A DNA stretch of 64,000 nt from Paulownia fortunei (GCA_019321725.1 CM033124.1:5642001-5706000), one strand, 5' to 3'; shown: positions 13,395 through 25,672, numbered from the stretch's first letter. Made by a program: numbers and translations. The notes: generated from the sequence alone by a model not told the origin.

Positions 13395-13560
13395 CGGTTA
13401 AACCCTCGCCGGCAGCGGCCGCTCAGGCGGCCCACGGCGCTGTGTCTTTCGTCGTCTCTCTCTGTTCTTTTCAGTTTTCCCGTCTTCCTCTTGTCGTGTT
13501 CTTACCTTCTCTTGTCCATTTCCTCTATTCCTCTTCGTAAATGGGCTAGGGTATTTCATA
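13395..13560. other. GC-rich island followed by a pyrimidine tract
   Basis: A short GC-rich block (CCGGCAGCGGCCGCTCAGG and neighbouring bases, 13405-13440) is followed by a CT-rich stretch to about 13540. This composition resembles a 5' leader reading to the right, but no coding exon follows before the retrotransposon cluster. It may be the remnant of a divergent gene start or a captured fragment. A TA microsatellite lies at 13650-13668. Confidence 0.4.
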
Positions 13561-13855
13561 AGCAAATGGACCGATTTCCTCCATGGGGCTTTTCTGTATA
13601 TGTTCAACTGAAAGTAAATGGGCATAGTCAATTACTAGCACTTATAAATATTATATATATATATATACACATTATTAATAAACATAGTAACTTTTTTTTT
13701 TTTTCTGTTAATGCCACGTGTGTTTAGGGAATAAGGCATGGAACCCTATCATTTAATAAATATAATTATGAACGTAGAAGTAATGTTCAAGACAAAACCG
13801 TACATTACAAATATTACACATTGATTGAATACGATAGCATTTAGATTGACTAATT

Positions 13856-14263
13856 AACTTTTTTAGTTTAATAAGTTCCCTTTAAGCTTTATATTGTCTA
13901 TGTGTGCTTCGAGAACTTTGAAAAAAAAATAACATGAGAAATGATAACCTTCACATAAAAAAAAAAAAAAACAAAACAAAACAAAAAACAAAAAACTGCA
14001 ACTTTGGATAAATAACATTTTCTCTTCAACAAGTAAAGACAATTATATTAGTACTCAAATAACTTTTTTAGTTTAATAAGTTCCCTTTAAGCTTTATATT
14101 GTCTATGTGCGCTTCGGGAATTTTGAATTAAAAAAAAAATAACATGAGATAAATGATAACCTTCACATAAAAAAAAAAAGGAAAACAAAATAAAAAAACT
14201 GCAACTTTTGATAAATAACATTTTCTCTTCAACAAGTAAAGACAATTATATTAGTGCTCAAAG
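13856..14263. repeat. Tandem duplication of about 205 bp
   Basis: Unit 1 (13856-14060) and unit 2 (14061-14263) are near-identical direct copies. Each begins AACTTTTTTAGTTTAATAAG and ends AATTATATTAGTNCTCAAA. Differences are mostly in internal A-runs, suggesting a recent duplication. Non-coding. Confidence 0.93.
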
Positions 14264-14555
14264 ATATTAAATTTTAAATGAAACAAAAATAATTCATGCT
14301 TAAATTACTAACAAATCAAATTGTGGATTGACGCATTTATAAATGTTCAATTTTAATTGCACTTAATGTAGTATGTAGACACTTCAATTTTGCACCCATA
14401 GAAGAATTTTTTTCTTCTATATTTTAGATTAGTCTAATTAAGCCCAGTCTTTAAAAATAAAATTAAAAAGCCTATTATTCCAGAAATAAGTTCAAAGAGC
14501 CCAAGAGGCCCATTTGCTAAATTCCCTTTTAATCTAATAATTCTACAAGAATAAT

Positions 14556-14859
14556 TACATTATCGTGAAATAAATAAAATACTACTAATTTGAAGTTAAA
14601 AAGATAGAGAGTAAAAAATAAAGAATAGAGAAAATTGAGAGAATGTTTTATTTCTCTTGTTTTCATTTTTGTATTTTCATTACAAATTTGTCTCTATTTA
14701 TAGGCATACAAGATAAATAAATACACCATATAACAATATGATAAATTGAAAAATGAGTTGGACATCCACATTTGATTTGATATTTACCTAATATTGATAA
14801 GATATTTTTCTACTTGATTATATATTTTCCTACTTGATTAGATATATATTCATAATACT
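14556..14859 (-). repeat. 3' LTR of copia family A (piece A2)
   Basis: On the minus strand this matches the direct LTR at 20580-20862, including the CTATTTATAG TATA region and the leader preceding TTCAAATTAGTAGTATTT. It is preceded on the minus strand by a polypurine tract, TTAAGGGGGAG (14859-14869), as expected for a 3' LTR. Ends are approximate and no clean target duplication is visible. Confidence 0.85.
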
Positions 14860-15077
14860 CCCCCTTAAATGTCCATATACAAAGAATATGCCTAGTTAAA
14901 ACCTTACTAAGAAAAAACTTTGTGGGAAAAAATTTAGTGAAGGAAAAAGAGTACATCATTCTTGTATAAATATGCATTATAAACTGCCTCATTAAAAACC
15001 TTGTCAGGAAAAACCTAATAGGATAAAAACATTGGTCAAGAAAAAGAGTACAATGTGTATATCCTCCCCCTTATTCA

Positions 15078-16145
15078 TATAATATTTTTATGTCGATGCA
15101 TTCCAATATCATATCTCAACTTTTCAAATGATGCAGTGGGTAATACCTTTGTAAATAGATCTGCCACATTGTTACTGGAGCGAATATGATGGACATTTAT
15201 ATTCCCTTTCTTTTGGAGTTAATGCGTGAAAAAGAATTTTGGTGAAATATGCTTAGTTCTATCTCCTTTAATGTAACTTTCTTTAATTTGAGCTATACAT
15301 GCTGCATTATTTTCATATAGCACTGTTGGACTTTCTTTGTTAAATGAAAGATCACAAGTTTCTCAAATATGTTGAATAAGAGATCTCAATCATACGCATT
15401 CTCTACTTGCTTTATATATTGCTAAGATTTCAACATAATTCGAAGAAGTTGTTGTAAGAGTTTGTTTTGTAGAGCGCCAAGAAATAGAAGTTCTACCATA
15501 TGTAAACAAATAACCTGTTTGTGACCGTGCTTTGTGTGAATCAGACAAATATCCAGCATCAACATATCCAATCAATTTTGACTTTAAAATCCTTTGAATA
15601 AAATAAATCCATATATGTTGTTCTCTTGAGATATCGAAGGGCCTGTTTAACACCATTCCAATATCTTCTAGTTGGAGAAAAACTATATCTTGCTAGTAAA
15701 TTAATAAAAAATGCTATGTCAGGCCTTGTACAATTAGCAAGATATGCTAGTGCACCAATAACACTAAGATATGGTACTTCAGGACCAAGGGTTTCTTCAT
15801 CATCATGTCGAGGATGAAAATGATATTTTTTTACATCAAGGGATCGAACAACCATGGGAGAACTTATTGGATGAGATTTATCCATGTTAAAATATTTTAA
15901 TACATTGTCAGTATAATTTGATTGATGAACAAAAATCCTTCCAGTTAAATACTCGATCTGCAACCCAAGGCAAAATTTTATTTTTTCTAAATCTTTCATT
16001 TCAAATTCATCTTTCAGTAATATTACCGTCTCTATAATCTCTTCAGGAGTTCCAATGATATCTAAACCATCAACATATACAACGACGATAGCAAATTCAG
16101 ACTTTGACTTCTTAATAGAAACACATGGACAAATAGGAGTCTTGC
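15078..16145 (-). pseudogene. Copia family A pol remnant: end of reverse transcriptase plus RNase H
   Basis: On the minus strand the remnant opens with TPICPCVSIKKSK from the RT palm, then YVDGLDII where active copia RTs have YVDD, so one catalytic Asp is lost. CLGLQIEYL and the C-terminal RT region follow, then RNase H (GYVDAGYLSDSHKARSQTGY, SISWRSTKQT) and a final VADLFTKVLP-like tail near 15140. Frameshifts and stops interrupt it. It lacks everything upstream of the RT middle; that missing 5' half exists in opposite orientation at 20580-25247. Confidence 0.88.
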
Positions 16146-16620
16146 AATTAATTTCTAACCTTCTTCCTAAATAAAATGGATTTTGATGTCTTCATGTTAA
16201 TGGTAGCCCTGTATATTTGACTTTCTAGAGCCACTTGAATTAGCTTAGTATCAAAATCTATAGAGAAAGTTATCACAAAAATACAGAGACCACCACATTT
16301 AAAAGTTTCAGTGTACTTTTTAAGCTAATTTTTCTCTTCAAAATCAATTGAATTGGGCTAAGTTGTCAACATAAAAGTTGTAGCCTTATATCTTAGATTT
16401 CTAATAAATTAAGAATTAGGTAAATAGGGCTTTGGAATAAAACTTTATGCTTAAAATATTAATACTTGCCTTAATAGCACTGTAACAATGAAATTTGGCA
16501 TAAGAATACTTATTTTAACTCCTTTTTGGCTCATTTTCAATTCTTAAATTTCCAAAATCCTATCACACACAAAACATTAATAAACCTCTAAAGAAAGGAA
16601 GTCATGAATGAATTGATACA
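16146..16620 (-). repeat. LTR G, left piece (inverted)
   Basis: Read on the minus strand from 16620 this begins TGTATCAATTC and has the low-complexity style of a plant gypsy LTR (CAGGGCTACCATTAACATG near its inner end). Its inner end at about 16146 would read on directly into 17051 of the right piece. I infer one LTR of about 1.8 kb split in two, by continuity of character and by the fit of flanking family B and A pieces. No coding seen. Confidence 0.5.
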
Positions 16621-17050
16621 AAAACTGATAATATATGCACATATCACTTTCTAATTAGAAATATCATGCAAGTATATTTCTTCCGTCTATTAATCTTCCA
16701 ATTAAGCCTAGGACGTGGATCATTAGTCAAAACTCTATTAACTCAACAACTATATATATCAATTCCTAGTACCTTGATTTGATAATAAAAATAGAAAATT
16801 CTTTTTCTAATTTTCATCCAACCTTGGGCAATAAATTCTAGAATTAAGTATCGTGGAAAACATAGGAGATTCACTTATCCATCTAGATAGGTGGATGATC
16901 CTTTGTTAGCCACTTATATACCTTTATATACGAAGATAATACACCTAAATTTTCCATTTTATGATTGTCATACAATCGAAAAATAAATCAAAGTGCACTA
17001 TAGCATACACTGGATTACAATAATGTCTTAAGTCTAAAGACTAATTCAAG
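16621..17050 (-). repeat. Copia LTR family B, middle piece (B1)
   Basis: Colinear on the plus strand with about 47300-47715 of the complete family B LTR. Shared landmarks: TAATCTTCCAATTAAGCCTAGGACGTGGAT, the CATAGGAGATTCACTT block and the GTCTAAAGACTAATT end. It stops about 15 bp short of where piece B2 (25248) resumes, so B1 and B2 look like halves of one LTR separated by 8.2 kb. Confidence 0.8.
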
Positions 17051-18364
17051 CACTCTTGATAGAACATAACGGACGCATGGCACCGTGTGTGGCAGACATT
17101 TTGGCCCTGCAACACTAGAAACTCATGTTGCAACTCCACTTAGGCAGAGATTTTAGTTTTGTGGTGTTGGAAACTCGAGCTTAGAGCCAATTCGTGCAAC
17201 AAAAAAAATTTGAAATATGATTTTTGGCCCTATTTTCTCTTGGATTTACAAGAGTATAAAAGGGGAAAACCCTAAGATTTCACACATTCACATAGATTCA
17301 TTCCTAGATATACATTTTAGGTCTTGGGCATTAGACAAGGAGAAGAAAAAGAGGCTTGGAGAAAAAGATTCATCCACTAAGAGAATCTCTTCCCCATAAT
17401 CTGATTCTTTCTTTCCCTTTTCAATTCCTTTGAACTCCTAATGTCCTTTGTTTGTTTTGTTTGTTATTTTCAATTATGCTAGGTTAGATTTTCTATTTGA
17501 TTAAGGGTGATTTCAAAACTCTAGACATGAATTTATGTAACTAAATTGTTTGATGTATTCCCACTTGTTTAATTGAGATTGTTTATATTTTTCTATGATT
17601 TTTTCTTATTTTATTTGGGTGCTCAACCAAGTTAGGCTTGTAAATTTCCTACAACTAGATTAGAAATCTAGGTACGTAATTGTCTTGAATTTCTAATTAT
17701 GAGTAGTAAATTATGATTAATGATTATGGGATGTTTTTGTAATTGTAATGAAGAACATAACCTAAGTAGAACAATCCAAGGTTGCATGTTTGTTGCTTAG
17801 ATCAAACCTATCTTTCTTGTATTAATGCTTCTACTAAATTGAATCTAGATAACTTAATTTAGGTTGTTTGATGGATAGTAAATTAGGTAGAGATCTACCT
17901 AAGGACAAACTAAGAAAGATTGGGATAACAGAGCTAATTGTCATCTATGGTTGGTAATTTCAATGAAAACTTGGGGATAAGGTATATGTTAATTCATAAT
18001 TTATTGTCTAGTGGTGGCGATGAAACCTTAACCAAACCTTTATCACTCTTCTATTCATTTATTTAGTTCTATCCTTAGCATTCTAGTTTAGTTTATTTTT
18101 TGCAATTTAGTTAATTAAATCAACCCCCCTATTTGTCTTTGAGTTCATTTGTTGAGTTTTAGAGTTTTAGGTTGTTAATTAGTGAGTCTAGTCTTAAGTT
18201 AAAGAGTCAATAATAAATTAATTAACCTCGGCCTTCATGAGATCAACCATTACTCATACTATACTTGTTGAAATTAATTGAGTAGTAAGATTTAAATTTG
18301 GTTTGCTTGACCAAAACCGACCAGAAAGGTTCGGTCTTTTACCTATATCTGGGTCTTCATAGCA
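17051..18364 (+). repeat. LTR G, right piece, with TATA box
   Basis: Gypsy-type LTR body. A promoter-like AGAGTATAAAAGGGG at 17251-17265 precedes a likely leader with ACCCTAAGATTTCACAC. The far end resembles gypsy LTR 3' regions (GAGATCAACCATTACTCATACTATAC) and reaches CA at 18363-18364. Beyond it family B sequence resumes in inverted orientation, so G probably sat inside a B LTR. The 60-codon frame at 17217 is not a gene. Confidence 0.55.
17255..17261 (+). promoter_or_regulatory. TATA box of LTR G
   Basis: TATAAAA followed by GGGG and an ACCCTAAG leader in an otherwise AT-rich LTR is the best promoter candidate of this piece. Position within the LTR is appropriate; activity is unknown. Confidence 0.5.
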
Positions 18365-19136
18365 TTTTAGTAGACACTATACATGATTTGTAGGTTCTTG
18401 AAATAAATGGATTAATTACAAGAGGATTAATTAATTATCAAAATAATTAATTATTCAATTAATTCACAAGAGTCATGAGTCCACTACTAGCTAATGGGTA
18501 AACCTAAGGGGTCATGCACTAACTCAAACAAGTCCATCTTGACGTGATAAAATTAAAGGATGCCTTAAAAGGCACCCTAAGTGGATGGCTATGCTAGACA
18601 AATTTTGGCAAGCATTGGCCTATTTTGTGAGGTAAAAATTTCTTATTTTTCATCCACTTCAAAATTCCCAAAGCCACTAAACCCTAGTTCATATTTCTTG
18701 ATTATTTTTTCCTTCATTACAAGAGCACATAATATAATAGTTGTGCTTGTTCCAAAACCTCATACACCTTTCTTAAGATTAGAATCATCGAAACATGTTC
18801 TAATAGCATAGACTCGATTGCGAGTGGACATCAGGAGTGTGGATATACTTAGAGAGGTTATCATTAGAGGTTTAAGTGAATCTTTCCATTCAAAAGGGGT
18901 TTCAAATCGTTTGTAGAAAGATAACAACTTGAGTTGTTTCTTGATATCATCATCAACCAAAAGTAATAGGTATAAGTTCTTAACTAAATACTTGATGTTG
19001 ATATGTTTATATTTATGGGTATTAGATCGCATAGTTGATCACTCACATCGGGTTCTGGGATATATGTTATTTGTACGTGATGCATGTTTTATTTAAAATT
19101 TAAAATTTTTGTTGCGCTTAGTATAACAAAAATGCA
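18365..19136 (+). repeat. Copia LTR family B, terminal piece (B3, inverted relative to B1/B2)
   Basis: Matches the minus strand of the LTR B copy from about 47294 downward (GTAGGTTCTTGAAAT..., AACCTAAGGGGTCA...) and ends with a TTTAAAATTTTTGTTGCGC region like the LTR B terminus. Ending at CA 19136, it is followed by CAAAC, close to the reverse complement (CAAAG) of the 5 bp after piece B2 at 25673-25677, a possible decayed target duplication. Confidence 0.7.
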
Positions 19137-20579
19137 CAAACTCAACATAAAGAATGCCTCAAAATGAAAGTAAATTACAAGGACGCCCTTGGAGGTCAAA
19201 ATAACCAAAATACCCCTATTTTGTAAAGCATGGGGGAAATAGAAAGACATAGAAAAATGCTATACATGGCCTAATAATATGTGATGAGAAATGAATGGGA
19301 TGAAATAATATACATGTGGAAAATCATGAAAAAATGGTAAAAATCATGACAAATGGAAAAGTGTCATGGAATGGGAAAATGGCCATAATATCATCAATTA
19401 CCATCATATACTGTCAAAAAATCCCCACTTTCTAAATAATCAACACATATCAATCCACCAACCTAAGCCCAAATCCTAGAAGTCTAATCTCCAACATGCT
19501 TGGGGAGGGATTTCTAAGGTTTTTAAGAGTTAGCTATACTTATAATGACATATTGAATCTTCAAGAGCACCCATATTCTTCATGGGCCAATAAATCAGAC
19601 TCATTTGCTTTCACCTAGCTTGAAATTTTCTCTGGGAATAATGATGATATATATATTTGATATGTATATGGGAGTGGGATGTATACATAAGTGTGACATG
19701 TAGAGATATATGCGTGTATTTATGTGTGGAAGTGAGTATATTTATATGATTTATGTAAGTGTTTTTCTATGTTTTTATGCTTGAGTTAGGAGAGAAAATG
19801 AAAGTAGTAGAGAAAATTTGTGTGTGGAAGAGTGTATGTAAAGCGAGTGCTTTGTGTGTGAATGAATCTTTTGGGCATGTCTTAGAGAGTGTCTTGAATG
19901 TGTTTATAGATATTTTTGGAACGTGTGTGAAAAAAAATAAGAAATCATCCTTGAGAATGACTTATCCCTAAGGTACACAAGTTAGGATAAAAACAAAATT
20001 GCAAATTCTTGACTACAAAACACAAAGGGTAGCACAGTCCTATAGTACAACCATGAGGGCCAAGCGACCTTGAGGAGGTTGTAAGGCCTCCCAAGTTATT
20101 TCCCTTCAGCCTTTTCGTATAGACAGAAAGCTGATTTCGGGGTTTAGAGAACAATGTAGCCTTCCTGCCTTTTTCCTTGGCTAATTCTATAAAATGAAAA
20201 GTAAAAAACTTGGGTTTTTTGTAAAGGCTTCATGGCCACATACGGGCTTTTCTTTATGTGGTATTCCTTTTTATTTGGGTTCAAATTCTCTAATTTTTTG
20301 TGGAGAGTAGGGCTTCCCTCTAGAGGGCCGCATGGCCTTTCTCATTCATTCCCCTTATTTTCTCATCTTTTTTGACGAACTTAGTTGAGTGTGGTTATAT
20401 TTGAATTATTTTCGGTGTTGCTGGGTCAAACTTATTGCAAGCTTAGTTTCACGGGATTAATTGTACTGAAATGGCTTTTTGGGTGCAATGCACTTTTTGG
20501 TTGATGGCTAAGCTTAATGATCAACGGAGCTCTTTTATTGGATATGTATTAATGGTCCCAAAAATTGGACAAAGCATAC
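19137..20579. other. Unassigned AT-rich segment
   Basis: No coding frame of recognisable product. About 19170-19230 contains GGAGGTCAAAATAACCAAAATACCCC, whose reverse complement resembles TTTTGACCTCC-type phrases near 26150 and 26310, so it may be part of another LTR family. Two small GC-richer patches lie near 20020-20110 and 20310-20340. Confidence 0.4.
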
Positions 20580-20862
20580 TGTGTATTATAAATATATATC
20601 TAATCAAGTAGAAACATGTCTTATCAATATTAGGTTAATGTCAAATCAAATATGGATATCCAACTCATTTTTCAATTTATCATATTATTATATGTTGTAT
20701 TTATTCATCTTACATGCCTATAAATAGATGCAAATTTGTAATAAAAACACACAAGTGAAAACAAGAGAAAGAAAACATTCTTTCTATTTCCTCTATTCTT
20801 CATTTCTTACTCTCTATATTCTTAACTTCAAATTAGTAGTATTTCATTTGTTTCACAATACA
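20580..20862 (+). repeat. 5' LTR of copia family A
   Basis: Begins TGTGTATTATAAATATATATC, contains CCTATAAATAGATG (TATA box 20719-20726) and a leader rich in AAGAGAAAGAAAAC, and ends at ACAATACA. Followed by TTATTAGCACG, probably the decayed primer binding region. Same sequence on the opposite strand at 14556-14859. Confidence 0.85.
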
Positions 20863-21525
20863 TTATTAGCACGATTGCATATTTTGGAATTCTAGTCAAG
20901 GTAATATTATTAGATAATATTTCTCTTTAAGTTCATTATGTTATATATGTCTGACATATTTGTTATAAATATTAAGTATGAACTAAGATTAGGATAATTT
21001 GATGAACATATGTGTATAAATGTATACATATTATGATTGTTATAAATATTATATATATAACTAAGACTAGTAGCTTAATTAGATACTAATTTAGTTTACT
21101 TTAAATGTTTTGGTTAAATTATTTATTTAATGATATATATATATAGTATATCTATTCATTAGAATATACATTATAATTGCTTGATTTTTAGTGTTAAAAA
21201 CTTTGAAATATGTTTTCATGCAAGTTATATATATTGTTTTAATACCTAAATATATATTTATTAGTGTTTATATTATATGCAATATTTTTATATAATTTTC
21301 ATAAAATCCAAATAAATATAAAATCCATATGGTGCTTAAAACCATTTTATATTTCACTCATTTACTTTTCTCTGATTTTTATATGAATACATCTAAGTTG
21401 CAGGATTATATTCTTTACTTATATTCTCTTTAAAAAAATATTGATATTTTTAATAATCTACATCCATAATTATGATCATTTATTTAATAATCAACTTACT
21501 AATTTTATATTTTTTTATTTTTAGA

Positions 21526-22390
21526 ATGTCGAATCTTACAAAACTTGAATTTATTGCCCTTGATATTTTTGGCAATAATTACTTGACATAGACACTTGAT
21601 GTTGAGATCCATCTTGATGCTATGAACTTTGGAGAAATAATAAAAGAAGGAAATGCAGTATCCTTATAGGATCGCACAAAGACAATGATATTCCTTGGTC
21701 ATCATCTCCATAAGGAATTAAAAACTGAATATCTGACAGTAAAAGATTCATACGTCCTTTGAAAATTTTGAAAGAAAGGTATGACCACCAAAAGACAATA
21801 ATACTTCCTAAAGCTCACTATGATTAGATGCATTTGCGATTGCAAGATTTTAAAAGTGTAAGCGAGTATAATTCGGCAATGTTTAAAATCACTTCTCAGT
21901 TAAAATTATATGGAGAAAGTATTACTGATGAAGATATGTTAGAAAAGACATTTTCTACTTTTCATACTTCTAATATGCTCCTGCAATAGCAGTATCGAGA
22001 GTGAGGTTTTAAGAAGTATTTTGAGTTGATATCATGTCTTCTAGTTGCCGAACAAAATAATGAATTATTGATGAAAAATCATCAATCCTGCCCAACTAGA
22101 TCAATGTCATTCCCTAAAGTGAATGTTGTAATTGTTAATAATTTTGGGCGTAGTCAATATAGAGGAAGTGGTCGAGGACGTGGTCATAGTCGTGGTTATG
22201 GTCGAGGTTATTATAATTAAAACTTTTCAAATTTTAAGAGAATTGTACCTCACCACCAGAAGTAGGAGAATAATGGGCCAAAACTAGAAGAAAATAGATT
22301 GTAAAATAAAACTCCCAAGACTAATGAAAGCAATTATCATAGATGTGGCATGAAATGACACTGGAGATGTACTTATCGTATGTCTAGGCA
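21526..22390 (+). pseudogene. Copia family A gag
   Basis: Starts ATGTCGAATCTTACAAAACTTG and encodes a plant copia gag of the UBN2 type (LEFIALDIFGNNYL near the start). It continues through an RGSGRGRGHSRGYGRGYY basic stretch (about 22160-22218) and a CCHC-like knuckle YHRCGMK-HWRCTYR near 22336-22380. In-frame stops occur near 21588, 21668 and inside the knuckle, so it is dead. The capsid role is inferred from family. Confidence 0.8.
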
Positions 22391-22792
22391 TCTTGTTGAT
22401 CTATATCAGGCTTCACTAAAAGAAAATGAAAAAGGTGTGGAGACAAACCTTATTGAACATTATACTCCAATGGATTTTACGCAATTGGATGTTGCAGATT
22501 TCTTTGAGAATCCTAACGGGAATTTTGAAAATCTGAATGGTAATGGGAATATCAATTGGTTTGAAAAGGTTGTCTCAACAATAAGTTATTCCAAATGTAT
22601 TATTTTTGGTGTGTTTTTCTTTTTAGTATATGCTTTGAGATCTTCAGTGTGATTTTTGGTGTGTCTTATGTTCTATGTAATTTGAAGAAAAATATTAGTA
22701 AGTTTTTCCTATATATTGATAACAAATAAAGAATTATATTTAGTATTTAATTTTCAATGCTTATTTTTTTATAATTATTTTTATAAAAAAAT

Positions 22793-25247
22793 ATGGATCA
22801 TGCGATTGGAGTTAAAGTCAATGGTGAAACTCTATGCATAGCAGATAGTGCAACAACATATACAATTCTCAAAGACAAAAAATATTTTTCCCCTCTCATA
22901 GTAGCTAAAGCTAATATTAGCACAATATCTGGTGTTGCAAACCTTATTGAAGGTTGTGGAAGAGCTAATATTTTATTACCTGGTGGCACAAAATTATAAT
23001 TGACGACGTTATATTTTCTAGTAGATAAAAAAGAAATCTACTAAGTTTTAGAGATATACATCGTAATGGTTATCATATTAAGATAATAAATATAAAAGAT
23101 ATTGAATATCTATATATTTTGTCAATTGTCTCAAGGAAGAAATATATATTGGAAAATCTACCAGCATACTCTTCCGGGTTATATTATACTTTTATAAATT
23201 CAATTGAATCATACACTATGATGGATGAAGAGTCAATAAATTCAAATAATTTTATCATTTGGCATGACCGTTTGGGTCATCCAGGTTCGATAATGATGCG
23301 AAGAATTATAAAAAATTCTTATGGACATTTGTTAAAGAATCAAAAGATTCTTTTGTCTAAAGATTTTTCATGTACTGCTTGTTTTCAAGGAAAGATGATT
23401 ATAAAGCCATCTTTAATGAAAGTTGCCTTTGAATCTCCGGCATATTTAGAACGAATTCAAGGAGACATATGTGGGCCTATTATTCCATCATATGGACTAT
23501 TTAAATATTTTATGGTACTAATAGATGCATCGATGTGATGGTCACATGTTTATTTGTTATCTACTCGCAATATTGCTTTTGCTAGACTCCTTGCTCAAAT
23601 AATCCGATTATGTGCACAATTTTTGGATTATACAATAAAGAAAATTCGTATGGATAATGCTAGAGAATTTACATTCCAAGCTTTTGATGATTATTGTATC
23701 TTAACTGGGATTACAGTTGAGCATCATGTTGCTCACATACATACACATAATGTGTTAGCAGGAATCTTTTATTAAAAGATTAAAATTAATTGCTAAGATT
23801 TTACTTATGAAAACAAAGCTACCCAATTTTGCTTGGGGACATTCCATATTGTATGCAGCAACACTTATTTACATAAAACCAACTGCATATCATAAGTATT
23901 CTCCATTACAATTTGTTATTGGTCAAGAACCATATATCTCCCATCTAAGAATTTTTGGTTGTGCGATTTATGTCCCAATAACTCCACCACAACGTACTAA
24001 GATGAGTCCTCAAAGAAGACTGAGAATTTATGTAGGATTTGAATCTCTATCAATTATTAAATATCGCAAACCCTTGACGGGTGATATTTTCACAGCATGA
24101 TTTGTCGATTGCCATTTTGATGAGACAATTTTCCCAATATCAGGGGGAGATAAACAACAGTTGGATAAACAAGAAATTTCATGGAATGCATCATCATTAT
24201 CTCATTGTAATCCTCATACAAATCAATGTAAATTGTAAGTTCAGAAAATTATTTACTTGCACAATATTGCAAATCAATTACCTAATGCATTTATTGATAT
24301 TAAAAAAGTGACAAAATCACATATACCACCTGTCAATGCTCCTATTCGTATTGATGTTCCAATAGGACAAATTACTAATACACTAGCAAATGAGTCTAAG
24401 ACATGCTAGAAATGTGGTAAACCCATCGATTCCAAAGATAAAAGTCCAAGAAAGAAAAGGAGCAAAATAAACAAGTTAGCACTTCTAAAGTTATTGGTAT
24501 TACTCCTGAAGAGTCTATACTAAAAACAGTTGACATAACTGAAGAAATAACCTCAGAAAAGGTTCAGGTACCTGAAAATGATGATAATGAAGAGATCTCA
24601 ATAAGTTATGTCACTTCAGGAAAAAGATGGAACTGAAATGGAATTATTGTCGACAACATATTTGCATATACAGTGGCTCTTGAAATTATAACAGAAAATG
24701 AGGATCATGAACCAAAGTCTGTTGATGAATGTCTACAAAGAAATGATTGGCCAAAATGGAAAGACGCAATGTAGACAGAGCTAAGTTCACTTGAAAAATG
24801 TCTAGTTTTCGGACCTATCGTCGAAACACCTAAAGGTGTAAAACCTATTGGCTACAAGTGACGTAATGAGAAAAATAAAATTATTAGATACAAAGCACAA
24901 TTTATAGCACAAGGTATCTCACAAAGACCAGGTGTTGATTATGAGGAGACATGTTCTCCGGTGGTGGATGCAATAACATTTAGATTTTTACTTAGCCTGG
25001 CAATTTCAGAAGGACTTCATATGCTTCTAATAGATGTTGTAATAACTTATTTATATGGATCACTTGATAGTGACATATAAAAGTTTCTGAAGAATTAAAA
25101 CTTTCCAAAGAATATAATTGAAAATCTCGAAAAATGTATTCAATTAAGTTACAAAGATCTGTGTATGGATTAAAATATTCTGGACGTATGTGGTATAAAC
25201 GTCTCAATGAATATCTTTTAAAAAAAAGGATATATCAATCATAATAA
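22793..25247 (+). pseudogene. Copia family A pol, truncated in RT
   Basis: Aspartic protease start is visible as CIADSATTYTILKDKKYF (22836-22890), with AD-SA in place of the usual D-S/T-G/A triad. Then GAG-pre-integrase WHDRLGHPGSIMMRRII (23260-23310), the integrase zinc end CTACFQGKM, and core fragments (YFMVLIDAS; IRMDNAREF near 23650, with one of the acidic residues). RT begins near 24740 and includes RYKAQFIAQGISQRPGVDY (24890-24945). Many stops. The frame ends within RT at about 25247. Confidence 0.85.
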
Positions 25248-25672
25248 GAAAATTTTTATTTGATAATATTATTTCCACTTGGGAAGTTTCAAGCGGCGTG
25301 TTTAGTGTATTTATTCTCCAATAAGCACCTCCATATATACACTAGTGTCACAACATTGATGCCTATGGAATGAGGCATACTCCTCACGAGCTTGCATCTT
25401 TTGTGCAAGTCTTACTAGGCTCATTGATGTTCCATCTCAACAAACCCTCAACTTGGAACGCATTTAAGACCAAAGATATATAGGTACACTTCATGATTGT
25501 CATCCTATGTGTGACCGTGCCCCGTAATTATATATGGCCTAGAGACTTTACCTAATTTAGTAATAAATTCAAGATGAAGAATGTCATTTAATTGATGTTA
25601 ATTGCATAAGATCTTATTATAATATTACAATAGCGGCTAATCTAATTGGCTTGTTGGACACTACTCTTAACA
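25248..25672 (-). repeat. Copia LTR family B, start piece (B2)
   Basis: Colinear with 47732-48143. The minus strand begins TGTTAAGAGTAGTGTCCAACAAGCC, as the full LTR begins TGTTAGAGTAGTGTCCGGC. It abuts the copia A reverse transcriptase with no intervening sequence. See B1 and B3 for the rest of the same LTR. No polypurine tract or internal region adjoins it, so the parent was probably a solo LTR. Confidence 0.85.

Larger units (their letters stand above)
20580..25247 (+). mobile_element. Ty1/copia element family A, 5' part (LTR-gag-protease-integrase-partial RT; piece A1)
   Basis: Order is 5' LTR (20580-20862), gag from about 21526, protease, integrase, then RT that stops at about 25247 where copia LTR B sequence starts abruptly. 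The reading frames carry many stops. The rest of RT, RNase H and the 3' LTR are absent here but present, inverted, at 14556-16145; the two pieces abut almost exactly in RT coordinates. I infer one former element of about 6.3 kb. Confidence 0.88.

Noticed and set aside
14556..25247. A2 and A1 as two unrelated truncated copies of copia A
   Set aside because: Possible, but it needs coincidental truncation at the same RT position and does not explain why LTR B and LTR G breaks fit at the same three points.
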